Part shown: piece by piece, positions 43,841-53,911 of the stretch
Numbering within the stretch: position 1 is the first letter of the stretch
Layout of the letters: every line of letters starts with the position of its first letter
NCBI RefSeq assembly: GCF_013393185.1
Contig: NZ_QJQX01000036.1
Coordinates: forward strand, 124,001 to 188,000
DNA length: 64,000 nt
Source of the DNA: Sphingobium lactosutens
GTDB taxonomy: Bacteria; Pseudomonadota; Alphaproteobacteria; Sphingomonadales; Sphingomonadaceae
Reading direction: 5' to 3'
Notes under the pieces: model-generated
The model's database searches: none
What the model was told of the DNA's origin: nothing
What the model saw: the letters and a program-made list of their open reading frames with translations, nothing else
Program-made: the position numbers and the translations under genes

Positions 43841-44620
43841 TCATGCCCGCGGAGGCGGGAGCGCATCGAGGCTGAGCCAGAGCGACAGCCCCTCGCCCGG
43901 TGCATCGGGCGGCCCGTCCGCGACGATCCGTACCGCATCGGCGCGCGCCCGGTCGAGGATCGCGGCGGGCACATCGGCGGAATGATAAAGGCGATCCGCT
44001 TCCCCCAGCAGCCGCGCCGCGCGCAGGGTCAGGTCGTCGGGATCGCCCGAAGTCATCCGGATCGCCTCCAGCCGCGACGCGGCCCGATCGCCGCTACCTG
44101 CCAGCCATAGCGGCACGGCAGAGGCTGCATCCTCCTGCAACGGATCGATCATCCCGCCCGGCGCCAGCCCGGCGTCGATCGCGCGCCGCCGCGCGCCGGC
44201 ATCCGCCCAACGCGCGCGGATGGCAGGGCGTGCGTCGAACAGCGCCTCGGCCAGCGCCCCCAGACGCACGGGCAGCATCGCCTCCAGCCGTTGCCGCAAC
44301 GCCTTGGCCAGTCCCGCCGACGCGCCGCCGGTGCCGATGGCGATCAACACCGGCGCGCGATCCACGATCGCAGGCAAGGTGAAATCGCACAGTTCCGGCC
44401 GGTCGGTCGCGTTGACCAGCACGCCCCGCGCGCGCAGCCGCAGGACCGTCGCTTCGTCGCCGTCGGACACGATGGCGATCCGCGCGTCCATATCATCCTC
44501 GCCGACGATATGCGCGCCCGCCCGCTCCAGCAGGCGGCGCTTGGCGTCCGCCGCCTCGCCTTCGCCGGTCAGGATGACCGGGCGGCCCGTCAACGTAAGG
44601 AAGACGGGCAGGCTCTGCAT
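43841..44620 (-). CDS. cysG: Precorrin-2 dehydrogenase/sirohydrochlorin ferrochelatase with a relic SUMT segment
   Basis: The N-terminal 200 residues match the CysG-A/Met8-type enzyme that oxidises precorrin-2 and inserts iron to give siroheme (LTGRPVILTGEGEAADAKRRLLERAG; NATDRPELCDFTLPAIVDR; IGTGGASAGLAKALRQRLE). The last 60 or so residues (SGDPDDLTLRAARLLGEADR) resemble the start of a uroporphyrinogen methyltransferase domain that then stops, so the methyltransferase half is a remnant. The intact enzyme is CobA at 4323-5117. The ATG overlaps the lysA stop as TGATG. Confidence 0.9.
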   Translation of the reverse strand: MQSLPVFLTLTGRPVILTGEGEAADAKRRLLERAGAHIVGEDDMDARIAIVSDGDEATVLRLRARGVLVNATDRPELCDFTLPAIVDRAPVLIAIGTGGASAGLAKALRQRLEAMLPVRLGALAEALFDARPAIRARWADAGARRRAIDAGLAPGGMIDPLQEDAASAVPLWLAGSGDRAASRLEAIRMTSGDPDDLTLRAARLLGEADRLYHSADVPAAILDRARADAVRIVADGPPDAPGEGLSLWLSLDALPPPRA

Positions 44621-45897
44621 CAGCTTTCGACCTTCGGGGCGACCCAGTCGGGGATGATGTCGGCGTCGATCAGTGCCTGGATCGGCGGACGTTCGCGCAC
44701 CACCGCCCATTTGTCACCCGATACCAGCACTTCGGGGGTCAGCGGGCGGCTGTTATAGGTGCCCGCCATGGTCGCGCCATAGGCGCCCGCGGTCATGAAG
44801 GCGACCAGATCGCCCGCCTGCACCACGTCCATGTCGCGATGCATGGCGAAAGTGTCGCCCGTCTCGCACACCGGCCCGACGACATTGGCGGTCTCGCGCG
44901 TCCCTACGGGGTTCACCGCGCGAATATCGTGCCAGGCGTCATAGAGGCTGGGGCGCATCAGGTCGTTCATCGCCGCGTCGACGATGACGAAGGGCGCCTT
45001 GGCTCCCTGTTTCACCCGCACCACGCGCGACAGCAGCACGCCGGCATTGCCCACGATCACGCGGCCCGGCTCGAACATCAGGCGCACCGGCCAGCCCTGC
45101 GTCACGCGGCACACCATCGCGCCATAATCGGCGGGGCTGGGTGGCAGCGGCTGCGAGGGGTCATAGGGCACGCCAAGGCCACCGCCCAGGTCGGCGGTGC
45201 GGATGTCATGGCCCGCCGCGCGCAGTTCCTCGACCAATGCGCCAACCTTGACGAAGGCGGCCTCCAGCGGAGCGAGGTCGGTCAGCTGGCTGCCGATATG
45301 GACGGCGACGCCCTGCACGTCGAGACCGGGCAGGTCGCGCGCCGCGGCATAGCTTTCCAGCGCGCGGGCATAGGGGATGCCGAACTTGTTTTCCGACTTG
45401 CCGGTCGAAATCTTGGCATGGGTGCCAGCGTCGACATCAGGGTTGATGCGATAGGCGACGGGCGCCTTCTTCCCCATCGAGACGGCTACTTCGGAGAGCA
45501 TTTCCGCTTCCGGCTCGCTCTCCAGATTGAACTGATAGATGCCCTGCTCCAGCGCGATCCGCATTTCATCGGCGGTCTTGCCGACGCCGGAGAAGACGAT
45601 GCGGTTGGCCGGGATGCCCGCCGCCACCGCGCGCAGCAATTCGCCGCCCGACACCACGTCCGCGCCGAGGCCCAGCTTCGCCAGCGTCGCCAGCACGGCG
45701 GCATTGGGATTGGACTTGACCGCGAAGGCGATCAGCGGGTCGGTGAGTTGCGACAGCCCCTCGCGGAACACGCCGACATGACGCTCCAGCGTCGCGGTCG
45801 AATAGATATAGACGGGGGTGCCGACCGCTTGCGCGATGGCGTCCATCGGCACCTGCTCCACCTGCATGGCGCCGTCGACATAGGTGAAATGATCCAA
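44620..45897 (-). CDS. lysA: Diaminopimelate decarboxylase
   Basis: LysA decarboxylates meso-diaminopimelate to lysine with PLP. The 425-residue protein has the Schiff-base K61 (FAVKSNPNA), the glycine-rich phosphate site (DLGGGLGVPY) and the CETGD substrate motif. Initiation is assigned to a TTG at 45897 because MDHFTYVDG matches the family N-terminus and an AGGAAC site lies upstream; the first ATG (45864) would cut conserved residues. It follows the lptM-like gene and argH. Confidence 0.95.
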   Translation of the reverse strand: MDHFTYVDGAMQVEQVPMDAIAQAVGTPVYIYSTATLERHVGVFREGLSQLTDPLIAFAVKSNPNAAVLATLAKLGLGADVVSGGELLRAVAAGIPANRIVFSGVGKTADEMRIALEQGIYQFNLESEPEAEMLSEVAVSMGKKAPVAYRINPDVDAGTHAKISTGKSENKFGIPYARALESYAAARDLPGLDVQGVAVHIGSQLTDLAPLEAAFVKVGALVEELRAAGHDIRTADLGGGLGVPYDPSQPLPPSPADYGAMVCRVTQGWPVRLMFEPGRVIVGNAGVLLSRVVRVKQGAKAPFVIVDAAMNDLMRPSLYDAWHDIRAVNPVGTRETANVVGPVCETGDTFAMHRDMDVVQAGDLVAFMTAGAYGATMAGTYNSRPLTPEVLVSGDKWAVVRERPPIQALIDADIIPDWVAPKVES

Positions 45898-45914
45898 GGT
45901 CTGTTCCTGTTGAT

Positions 45915-46178
45915 TTACTTTGGCTGCTTTTCGGGCGGCAGGTCGAATTCGTCATTGCCGCGCTGGCGCGACTGGGTGAGCAATTCGACGCTGCGCTCCG
46001 GGCGCGCCTGAATGGAGGGGGTGAGCAGATCGGTGCTGGTCGGCGCGGTCGCGGCGCCCACCGGCACGGCGGGCAGTTTCTGCCCCTGCACCGGTTTCAG
46101 GGGCTGACGCCCGCCACAGGCCGTCAGGGTTAGGGCCAGCGCCATCAGTCCCAGCCCGGCAAGCGTCTGCTTCCTCAT
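45915..46178 (-). CDS. lptM: Small LptM-like lipoprotein
   Basis: The 87-residue protein has a lipoprotein signal ([21 protein letters not shown]) followed by a Gly-Arg/Pro-rich short mature part. The location just before lysA and the CGGRQPL start match the LptM/YifL family, which helps mature the LPS translocon. It overlaps argH by ATGA. The tail is longer than in E. coli LptM. Confidence 0.75.
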   Translation of the reverse strand: MRKQTLAGLGLMALALTLTACGGRQPLKPVQGQKLPAVPVGAATAPTSTDLLTPSIQARPERSVELLTQSRQRGNDEFDLPPEKQPK

Positions 46179-47545
46179 GCTCCCAGTTCCTTCCTTGCGT
46201 CGGCGATGCGCGCGCGCACCTGCGACGGTGCGGTGCCGCCATGGCTCTGGCGGCTGGCGACCGATGCGTCCACGGTCAGCACCGCATAGACGCGATCGTC
46301 GATCCGCGCGTCGATGTCCTTCAGCGTCTCCAGCGGCAACTGGTCGAGCGGCGCCGCCGCCGCCTCCGCCGCCGCCACGGCGCGACCGGTGATATGGTGC
46401 GCCTCACGGAAGGGAATGCCGCCTTCGCGCACCAGCCAGTCGGCAAGGTCGGTGGCGGTGGCGAAACCGCTTTCGGCGAGGCCGCGCATCCGGTCGGTGC
46501 GGAACGTCACCGTCTCGATCATGCCGGTCATCGCCGCGATCGAGAGGCCCAGCAGGTCGTGCGCCTCGAACACCGGCGGCTTGTCGTCCTGCATATCCTT
46601 GGAATAGGCGAGCGGCAGCCCCTTCATCGTGACGCAGAGCGCGTTCATGCAGCCCATGATGCGCCCGGCATGGCCACGCACCAGTTCGGCGGCGTCGGGA
46701 TTGCGCTTCTGCGGCATGATCGAGCTGCCGGTCGAATAAGCGTCGGGCAGCTTGACGAAGCCGAAGGGCTGGCTCGCCCAGATGATGAATTCCTCCGCCA
46801 GCCGCGACAGGTGCAGCGACGTCTGCGTCGCCGCCATCAGATAGTCGAGCGCGAAGTCGCGGTCGGAGACGCTGTCCAGGCTGTTGTCGGTCGGCTTGGC
46901 GAAGCCCAGCGCCGCCGCCGTCATGTGGCGATCTGTCGGGAAGCCGGTGCCGGCCAGCGCCGCCGCGCCCAGCGGACATTCGTTGAGGCGTGCGCGCGCA
47001 TCGGCGAAGCGGCTGCGATCACGGCGCACCATTTCATAATAGGCCATCAGATGGTGGCCCAAAGTCACAGGTTGCGCCGATTGCAGATGGGTGAAGCCCG
47101 GCATCACCGCATCGACATGCTCCTCCGCCCGCGCCACCAGCGCGCGCTGGAGGCCGAGCAGTCCGGCTTCGACCTCGTCGATCGCATCGCGCACCCAGAG
47201 GCGGAAATCGGTCGCCACCTGATCGTTGCGACTGCGCGCGGTGTGCAGGCGACCGGCCGCCGGGCCGATCAGTTCGGCGAGGCGCGACTCCGTGACCATG
47301 TGGATATCTTCCAGGTCCAGGTTCACCGGCACGCCGTTCGCTTCATATTCGGCGGCGATCGTGTCGAGTCCCGCCGAAATCGCATCGGCGTCCGCCTGCG
47401 AAACGATGCCCTGTTTCGCCAGCATCGCGACATGCGCCTTGGAACCCGCGATATCCTGTTTCCACAATCGCTTGTCGAAGGGGATGGAGGCATTTATCTC
47501 ACGCATGATCGATGCCGGGCCGGCGGCGAACCGGCCGCCCCACAT
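46175..47545 (-). CDS. argH: Argininosuccinate lyase
   Basis: ArgH splits argininosuccinate into arginine and fumarate. The 456-residue protein has the fumarase/lyase signature [12 protein letters not shown] and the family N-terminus [14 protein letters not shown], which fixes the ATG at 47545. It heads the argH-lptM-lysA-cysG operon, linked by 1-4 bp overlaps except for the 17-bp gap before lysA. Confidence 0.97.
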   Translation of the reverse strand: MWGGRFAAGPASIMREINASIPFDKRLWKQDIAGSKAHVAMLAKQGIVSQADADAISAGLDTIAAEYEANGVPVNLDLEDIHMVTESRLAELIGPAAGRLHTARSRNDQVATDFRLWVRDAIDEVEAGLLGLQRALVARAEEHVDAVMPGFTHLQSAQPVTLGHHLMAYYEMVRRDRSRFADARARLNECPLGAAALAGTGFPTDRHMTAAALGFAKPTDNSLDSVSDRDFALDYLMAATQTSLHLSRLAEEFIIWASQPFGFVKLPDAYSTGSSIMPQKRNPDAAELVRGHAGRIMGCMNALCVTMKGLPLAYSKDMQDDKPPVFEAHDLLGLSIAAMTGMIETVTFRTDRMRGLAESGFATATDLADWLVREGGIPFREAHHITGRAVAAAEAAAAPLDQLPLETLKDIDARIDDRVYAVLTVDASVASRQSHGGTAPSQVRARIADARKELGA

Positions 47546-47564
47546 GCTGTTGGAGCCTGCTTCC

Positions 47565-48194
47565 GTGATATCGTCGTTCCGCGCGCTAATGATACTGCTC
47601 CTGCCTGCCGCTCTGGCGGCCTGCGATAGGCAATCCCAGCCGCCGGAGCAAGATAGCGCGCAAGCCAATGCAGGCATTGGCGGAGAGGTTTCCGCGACCT
47701 CCGGCGAAGTGAAGGGCGGCGGCGCGAAAGACAGCGCCTTCAGCTACAAGCTGGACCGCAGCAAGGCCGGCGCCGCAGCGCCCACCCTGACCTTCCTCGA
47801 TCCCGCTGGCGGGGACATGACGCTTCAGGATTTCGCGGGCAAACCGATGCTGGTCAATCTTTGGGCGACATGGTGTGCGCCCTGCGTCGCGGAAATGCCG
47901 ACGCTCGACCGCATCGCCGCCACCCATGGCGCCAAGGGTCTGGCCGTCCTCACCATATCGCAGGACAATCTGGGGATGAAGGCGGTGAAGCCCTTTTTCG
48001 AGAAGCACAAGCTGCCCCACCTCAAGGGCTATGCCGACCCGGAAAACCAGCTTGGCTTCCACTATGCCACCGGCCAGTTGCCGACAACCATCGTCTACGA
48101 CGCGCAGGGCAAGGAAATGGTGCGGGTGGTCGGCGCGATGGATTGGGAAAGCGCGGAGGGCAAGGCGTTGATCGACGCGGCCATGGCGTCCTGA
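47565..48194 (+). CDS. TlpA-like thiol:disulfide lipoprotein
   Basis: The 209-residue protein has a lipoprotein signal (lipobox LAAC) and a thioredoxin fold with active site WCAPC ([12 protein letters not shown]) and the cis-Pro region LPTTIVYD. It is probably a periplasmic reductant, for example in cytochrome maturation. The GTG at 47565 gives a better signal and has a GGAG site; ATG 47589 is the alternative. It is divergent from argH. Confidence 0.88.
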   Translation: MISSFRALMILLLPAALAACDRQSQPPEQDSAQANAGIGGEVSATSGEVKGGGAKDSAFSYKLDRSKAGAAAPTLTFLDPAGGDMTLQDFAGKPMLVNLWATWCAPCVAEMPTLDRIAATHGAKGLAVLTISQDNLGMKAVKPFFEKHKLPHLKGYADPENQLGFHYATGQLPTTIVYDAQGKEMVRVVGAMDWESAEGKALIDAAMAS

Positions 48195-48467
48195 TTGCCG
48201 TGCCGGATCACTTGCTCAAACCGGAATACGCAAAGACGAACGAGGATGAGAAATCCTCCATGCCAGTTGATTGCAAAATGATATTCGACGAATGCAAAGA
48301 CTCTGCTTGCCATATGAGCTATTCGGTTAATAGGATGATCGGCTTTTAGCGATAACATCTCAAGAAATATTACGATTTTCCTGCATTTTTTTGCACTGCA
48401 ATAGAGGGTTTCAGAGAGCCGACCGTCGTCCCCCTTGTCATCCATAATGAAAAACCAGGGGGCATGA

Positions 48468-50999
48468 ATGACGAGACTATCTGCACTGAAACTTTCCTTG
48501 ATCATGGCATCGTCCTGGTCAGCCTGCGCGATGGCGCAGGACGCACCGCAGGAGCCGCAGGCCGATGACGGCGCGGCCATCATCGTGACCGGCACCCGCG
48601 CCGTCGGCATGTCGGCCGCCGACAGCGCCGCGCCGGTCCAGGTGCTGGGCGAAGCCGCCCTCGCCAAGGTCGGCCAGCCCAACCTCAACCAGGCGCTGAC
48701 CCAGATCGTGCCGAGCTTCACCGCCCAGACCCAGGGCACCGACATGTCGAACTTCGCGCTGTCGGCCCGTCTGCGCGGCCTGTCGCCGAACCACACGCTG
48801 GTCATGGTCAACGGCAAGCGCCGCCATGGATCGTCGATCCTTCAGGTCATCGCCGGCCCGTTCCAGGGTTCCGCCGCGCCCAGCATCGACCTCATTCCGC
48901 CGGACGCCGTCGACCATATTGAAATCCTGCAGGATGGCGCCGCCGCCCAATATGGTACCGACGCGATCGCGGGCGTCATCAACCTGATCCTCAAGGATGA
49001 GAATGAGGGCGGCAGCTTCAAGGTCACTGGCGGCCAATATTATGACAGCGAAGGCGAGCTGTGGAGCGTCAGCGGCAATGCCGGCTTCAAGCTGGGCGAG
49101 GACGGCTTCTTCAACGTCACCGCCTTCCACCGGCGTCAGGATTATACCACCACCGGCACAGGGCAGGTCCAGATCACCAAGCCCGACGGCACGTTGCAAC
49201 CCAATACCCCGGCGCAATGGTCGAACCTCACCGGCGACGCCCTGTCGGGCATCAACGGCGGTCAGGCCAAGTCCGAACTCAGCCTGCTCTTCTACAATAT
49301 GGGCTATGATTTCGGCGGCATCGAATTCTACAGCTTCGGCGATATTTCCCGTCGTATCGGCTATGCCAAGCAGGGCTATCGCCACCCGTCGCGCATCTGC
49401 AATGTGCCCGGCAACAGGGGCGGCAGCATCACCACCGCGGCTTATGACCCCTCGCTCTGCCTGGGCAATACCGGCGTCGTCGGCATGGTGCCGCAGCAGA
49501 AGGTCGAGCAGGACGAATATAGCATCACCGGCGGCGTTCGCGGCGATGTTGCGGACTGGAACTACGACTTCGGCGTGACCTACGGTTCGGACAAGAACCA
49601 GATCTACACGATCGATTCCGCCAACCGCTCACTCTACCAGAATACCGGCTTCACCCCGACTGATTTCTATGACGGCATGTTCAAGCTGACCCAGCTGACC
49701 ACCACGCTCGACATCCGCAAGGAATTCGACGCCGGCCTGGCTGGCCCGCTGACCTTCGCCTTCGGTGGTGAATATCGTCGCGAAAAATACACGATCGGCG
49801 CAGGTGACGAAGGTTCGACCTATCTGGAGGGCGGCCAGTCCTTCCCCGGCTATCAGGCGAGCGACGCCGGCACCTTCGGCCGCCATGTGAAGGCGGTCTA
49901 TGCCAACGTCATCCTGGAGCCGGTGGACCGCTGGACCGTCGACCTTGCGGGCCGTTACGAAGATTATAGCGACTTCGGCGACACTAAGATCGGCAAGATC
50001 ACGACCCGTTACGACTTCAACGATGCCATCGCCATCCGCGGCACGGCCAGCACGGGTTTCCGCGCGCCGACGCTTCAGGAAGGCAATTATTCGGCGACCA
50101 ACGTCAGCCCGACCGGCGCCGTGCTTCAGCTGCCGCCATCCTCGACCGCCGCGCAGCTGCTAGGCTTCAGCGCATTGAAGCCCGAAAAGTCGACCAACTT
50201 CTCGGCGGGCATCGTTCTGCGCCCGATCCCGAAGCTGGCCGTCACGCTTGATGGTTATTACATCAAGATCAAGGACCGCATCGCCGGCACCGCGCAGATC
50301 CGCGGCACGGTCAATGGCGTGATCCAGCCGGGCAACGCAGCTACCGGCGTTCCGACCGGTCAGCAGGTTCTCGACGCCATCGCTGCCCGCGGCGTGGCCA
50401 TCGACAATGTGCCGAACCTGGGTGTGGCGACCTTCACCAACGGCGTCGATACCCGCACCATGGGTCTCGACTTCGCGGCGAGCTATCCTGTCATGCTCGA
50501 CTTCGGTCGGCTCGACCTGTCGCTGTCGGCCAACTACACCAAGACGAAGGTCACGAAGAACCGCATCCCCGGCCTCTTCAGCGCCCAGTCGGTCAGCTAT
50601 CTGGAAGACGCGTCGCCCGACTACAAGATCGGCTGGGGCGGCCTGTTCACCAGCGGCAAGTTCAGCCTGAACGTGCGTGAAACCTTCTACGGCAGTTCCA
50701 GCGTGCTGGTATTCCCGGCGATCAGTGGCGCACCATCCTTTACCGGCGTCGTGAAGGCTGCGGCCATCACCGACCTGGAAGCCGGCTATGACTTCACCGA
50801 CTCCGTCACCATCTCGGTCGGTGCGAACAACCTGTTCAACAAGCGCCCGGAAGTGCCCAAGCTGTTGACCGGCTACACCATCGCACCGGGCGTCTCGCCC
50901 TATGTGAATGGCAGCACGACCTATAATTCGCCCTATGGCCATGGCGCCTATGGCAGCTCGGGCGGCTATTATTACGCTCGCATCGACTTCAAATTCTAA
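48468..50999 (+). CDS. TonB-dependent receptor
   Basis: The 843-residue receptor has a signal peptide (ending CAMAQ), a TonB box-like GAAIIVTGTRA, a plug (VMVNGKRRHGSSIL; QYGTDAIAGVINLIL) and a barrel ending in aromatic DFKF. It is related to the receptor at 56862-59534. Ligand is unknown, but the next two genes encode an exported PLP enzyme and an exported RidA, which points to an amino-acid-like or amine-containing ligand. AT-rich sequence with a TTGCACTGCAA palindrome precedes it. Confidence 0.9.
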   Translation: MTRLSALKLSLIMASSWSACAMAQDAPQEPQADDGAAIIVTGTRAVGMSAADSAAPVQVLGEAALAKVGQPNLNQALTQIVPSFTAQTQGTDMSNFALSARLRGLSPNHTLVMVNGKRRHGSSILQVIAGPFQGSAAPSIDLIPPDAVDHIEILQDGAAAQYGTDAIAGVINLILKDENEGGSFKVTGGQYYDSEGELWSVSGNAGFKLGEDGFFNVTAFHRRQDYTTTGTGQVQITKPDGTLQPNTPAQWSNLTGDALSGINGGQAKSELSLLFYNMGYDFGGIEFYSFGDISRRIGYAKQGYRHPSRICNVPGNRGGSITTAAYDPSLCLGNTGVVGMVPQQKVEQDEYSITGGVRGDVADWNYDFGVTYGSDKNQIYTIDSANRSLYQNTGFTPTDFYDGMFKLTQLTTTLDIRKEFDAGLAGPLTFAFGGEYRREKYTIGAGDEGSTYLEGGQSFPGYQASDAGTFGRHVKAVYANVILEPVDRWTVDLAGRYEDYSDFGDTKIGKITTRYDFNDAIAIRGTASTGFRAPTLQEGNYSATNVSPTGAVLQLPPSSTAAQLLGFSALKPEKSTNFSAGIVLRPIPKLAVTLDGYYIKIKDRIAGTAQIRGTVNGVIQPGNAATGVPTGQQVLDAIAARGVAIDNVPNLGVATFTNGVDTRTMGLDFAASYPVMLDFGRLDLSLSANYTKTKVTKNRIPGLFSAQSVSYLEDASPDYKIGWGGLFTSGKFSLNVRETFYGSSSVLVFPAISGAPSFTGVVKAAAITDLEAGYDFTDSVTISVGANNLFNKRPEVPKLLTGYTIAPGVSPYVNGSTTYNSPYGHGAYGSSGGYYYARIDFKF

Positions 51000-51015
51000 C
51001 CGAGGTCACGAAGGG

Positions 51016-51046
51016 AGGGCCGGTCCGGAAACGGGTCGGCCCTTTT
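51016..51046 (+). terminator. Intrinsic terminator after the TonB receptor gene
   Basis: AGGGCCG pairs with CGGCCCT around a 13-bp centre and is followed by TTTT. It sits just before the ribosome-binding site of the PLP enzyme, so downstream expression would be reduced or depend on read-through. Confidence 0.75.
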
Positions 51047-51060
51047 CATTGGGGGAATTC

Positions 51061-52314
51061 ATGAGCCTGTCCCGCCGTCAGGCACTGGGCGCTGCATTGG
51101 CGATGCCGGTCGCCGCGAAGGCCGCCCGCGCGGCCACGCCCCTGTTACCGGACAGGGGCAGCTTCGCCGCCACGCCGATCGCCTATCTCGACAGCGCATC
51201 GACCCATCCGATCAGCCTTGGCGCCCGCGCGGCGATGGACGCCTATGTCGCGGGCCGCACGCTCGATCCCGCCGCCCTCACCCGCAAGCCGGTCGACCGC
51301 GCCGCCACGATCGGCAAGTTCGCGCAGTTGGTGAATGCCGATCCCGACGAAATCACCTGGGTCCAGTCCACCACCATGGGCGAACAGGCGGTGCTGCGGG
51401 CGCTGGGCTTTCCCCATAAGGGCGGTCGCATCGTCACCGACATGCTCCATTTCCATGCCGGCTTCCCCATGTATCAGGAACTGGCGAAGCGGGGCCTCGA
51501 CGTCGCCTGGGTGCAGGCGCGGGACGGCCGCATCCTGCCGGAGGACATGGCCAGGGCGATCACGCCCGGCACGCGGCTGGTCAGCCTCTCGCTCGTTTCC
51601 ACCTATAATGGCTTCCAGCACGATCTGAAGTCCGTGTGCGACCTCGCCCATGCGGCCGGGGCGCTGGTCTATGCCGACATCATCCATGCCGCCGGCGCGA
51701 TCCCCGTCGATCTCCACGGCAGCGGCGTCGATTTCGCCGCCTGCGCCACCTATAAATGGCTGATGGGCGATTTCGGGCTCGGCTTCCTCTACGCCCGGCG
51801 CGGCGTGCTGGACGCGCTGCCGCTCGCAGACTTCGGCTATTATGGCTTTGCCGCTCCCGGCGCACCACCCGGCATCGCCCTGTCGCCGCCACAGACCCAT
51901 GTCTATCCGATGGACCCGCCCGGCGACACGCCGGTCAGCTATACGATGCGTCCTGGCACGCTTGGTCACTTCGGAACGGGCACCTATGCCCAATCGGTTA
52001 TCGCCGCGACCGACCATAGCCTCGACTATATCGGCACGCTCGGCGTGCCCGCGATCCAGAGCCATGCCCAGGCATTGATCGGCGCTCTGCGCGAAGGCCT
52101 GACAACCAAGGGTTACAGGGTCATCACGCCACCCGGCACCACGACGCCGCTGTTGACCGCCCTGCTGCCTGACGCGAAGGCCCGGCTCGCCGAACCGCTG
52201 GCGAGGGCGCAGGTGCGTATCTCGCTGCACGATCATCATTTCCGCATCGCGCCTTCGGTCTTCAACGATATGAAAGATGTTGATCGCCTGCTCGGCGCGC
52301 TGCCACCCGCCTGA
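51061..52314 (+). CDS. Tat-exported class V aminotransferase-like PLP enzyme
   Basis: The 417-residue protein starts with a Tat-type signal (MSLSRRQALGAALAMPVAAKAARA) and then a fold-type I PLP domain of the isopenicillin-N-epimerase/cysteine-desulfurase group: YADIIHA with the cofactor Asp (D206) and ATYKW with Schiff-base K232. Tat export fits an enzyme that loads PLP in the cytoplasm. The reaction is unknown. It stands between the TonB receptor and a secreted RidA. Confidence 0.85.
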   Translation: MSLSRRQALGAALAMPVAAKAARAATPLLPDRGSFAATPIAYLDSASTHPISLGARAAMDAYVAGRTLDPAALTRKPVDRAATIGKFAQLVNADPDEITWVQSTTMGEQAVLRALGFPHKGGRIVTDMLHFHAGFPMYQELAKRGLDVAWVQARDGRILPEDMARAITPGTRLVSLSLVSTYNGFQHDLKSVCDLAHAAGALVYADIIHAAGAIPVDLHGSGVDFAACATYKWLMGDFGLGFLYARRGVLDALPLADFGYYGFAAPGAPPGIALSPPQTHVYPMDPPGDTPVSYTMRPGTLGHFGTGTYAQSVIAATDHSLDYIGTLGVPAIQSHAQALIGALREGLTTKGYRVITPPGTTTPLLTALLPDAKARLAEPLARAQVRISLHDHHFRIAPSVFNDMKDVDRLLGALPPA

Positions 52315-52331
52315 TTCCGAGGGAGAGTCAT

Positions 52332-52763
52332 ATGAAGCGCCTTCTTGCCGCCGCCCTTTTGCTTGCAGCCACGCCCGCCTCCGCGCAACCCGCGCCCGCG
52401 CCGCAGCCGCTGCCCGCCAAGCTGCCCTTCTCTCCCGCCGTGCGCGTGGGCGACATCCTCTTCCTGTCCGGCCAGATCGGCCAGGTGCCCGCGGGCATGG
52501 ACAGGCACAAGGAGGGGTTCGACGCGGCGGTGAAGGGCGCGATGGACTCGATCGGCAGGATCTTGACGGATAACGGCCTCGACTTCGGCCATATCGTCAA
52601 ATGCACGGTGATGCTGGACGACATGGCCGACTGGCCCCGATTCAACGCCGCCTATCTTCCCTATTTCGACGGCAAGCGCCTCCCCGCCCGCAGCGCCTTC
52701 GGCACGGACGGGCTGGCACTCGGCGCGCCGCTGGAAGTGGAATGCCTCGCCGCGTTCAAATAA
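52332..52763 (+). CDS. Secreted RidA-family enamine/imine deaminase
   Basis: The 143-residue protein has a Sec signal (MKRLLAAALLLAATPASAQ) and a RidA/YjgF domain (GDILFLSGQIG, VKCTVMLDDM, R120 in RLPARSAFG, and the LEVECLA end). RidA enzymes hydrolyse reactive enamines or imines released by PLP enzymes. It follows the exported PLP enzyme by 17 bp, so both should act in the periplasm on the same chemistry. Confidence 0.88.
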   Translation: MKRLLAAALLLAATPASAQPAPAPQPLPAKLPFSPAVRVGDILFLSGQIGQVPAGMDRHKEGFDAAVKGAMDSIGRILTDNGLDFGHIVKCTVMLDDMADWPRFNAAYLPYFDGKRLPARSAFGTDGLALGAPLEVECLAAFK

Positions 52764-52813
52764 GGCTGGCAAATAAGGCTGGAGACATCGGCGTTGCGCG
52801 CGGGGCGGGCCTG

Positions 52814-53911
52814 TCAGACGTCCGCCACGCCGCCTGGCCCCCGCATCCGGGTGAAGATGTTCCAGGTCGCGATGAACAGGGCCGCGATCACCGGGCCGAT
52901 AATGATGCCGCTGAAACCGAATAGCTCGATCCCACCCAGCGTGGAGATCAGCACCACATAGTCGGGAATGCGCGTGTCGCGGCCGACCAGGATCGGGCGC
53001 AGCACATTGTCGACCGACCCGATCACCAGCGCCCCGCACACCACCAACACCACGCCCTGCCAGATCGCGCCGGTCGCGAACAGATAGATGGCGACCGGCA
53101 CCCAGACGATCGCAGTTCCCACAGCGGGCAACAGCGAGAAAGCGCCCATCAGCACGCCCCACAGCAACGCGCCCTGAATCCCCAGCGCCCAGAAGACGAT
53201 GCCGCCGATCAGACCCTGTACGATCGCCACGACGATGCTGCCCTTGATCGTGGCGCGGATGACGATAACGAACTGCTCGAACAAGGCCGTGCGCTGGCCC
53301 GCCCGCAGCGGCGCGGCCGTGGCGATCCGTTCCGACAGCGCTTCCCCGTCGCGCAGCAGGAAATAGGTGAGGTAGAGCATCACGCCCAGCGCCACCAGGA
53401 AGCTGAAGGCGCTCTGCCCGATCTGGAAGGCCTGCGTCGCCAGCGTGCGGAAACTGCTGGTGATGCCCTTCGTCACCATGTCCTGCGCGGCGTAGAAATT
53501 GGTGAGGCCCAGCCGCCGCAGATAGGGCGTGGCCCAGTCCGGCAGGCTGTCCACCACCTGCGCGAAAAGCCGCGCGAAATTGATCTCGCCCGTCTGGATC
53601 TTGCCGTAGAAATAGGCCGCTTCCTGCAACAGCGCGGCCCCCAGCACGAAAGCCGGAACGATCACGATCGCCAGGATCAGGAACAGGGTGACGAGCGCCG
53701 CGCCGTTCCGATGTTTCGGCATGGCCGCCAATATCTGCCGGTTGATCGGCGCGAAGACGATGGCGGCGATCACGCCCCACAGGATCGCGGCGAAGAAGGG
53801 TTCGACCACCAGGGCAAAGGCGATCGACACCAGCAGCACGAAACCAAGGAAGAAGCCGTCCTCGATTTTCGGCGTGACGTTCAGCGGCGGCGGGGTGGGT
53901 TCTACGGTCAT
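52814..53911 (-). CDS. AI-2E family (PerM-like) membrane protein
   Basis: The 365-residue protein has eight or so membrane segments and the AI-2E family C-terminal pattern (ALVIGSVDNVLRPILVG; STLGGIELFGFSGIIIGPVIAAL). Members include permeases and Na+/H+ antiporters; the substrate here is unknown. The start at 53911 excludes an upstream extension without membrane character. It is divergent from the RNA methyltransferase gene. Confidence 0.9.
   Translation of the reverse strand: MTVEPTPPPLNVTPKIEDGFFLGFVLLVSIAFALVVEPFFAAILWGVIAAIVFAPINRQILAAMPKHRNGAALVTLFLILAIVIVPAFVLGAALLQEAAYFYGKIQTGEINFARLFAQVVDSLPDWATPYLRRLGLTNFYAAQDMVTKGITSSFRTLATQAFQIGQSAFSFLVALGVMLYLTYFLLRDGEALSERIATAAPLRAGQRTALFEQFVIVIRATIKGSIVVAIVQGLIGGIVFWALGIQGALLWGVLMGAFSLLPAVGTAIVWVPVAIYLFATGAIWQGVVLVVCGALVIGSVDNVLRPILVGRDTRIPDYVVLISTLGGIELFGFSGIIIGPVIAALFIATWNIFTRMRGPGGVADV

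Noticed and set aside
48391..48401. TTGCACTGCAA palindrome before one TonB receptor, with a partial match at 59720-59730 before the other
   Set aside because: The second copy is incomplete, and a similar string occurs in the nirB leader, so a shared operator is not supported.
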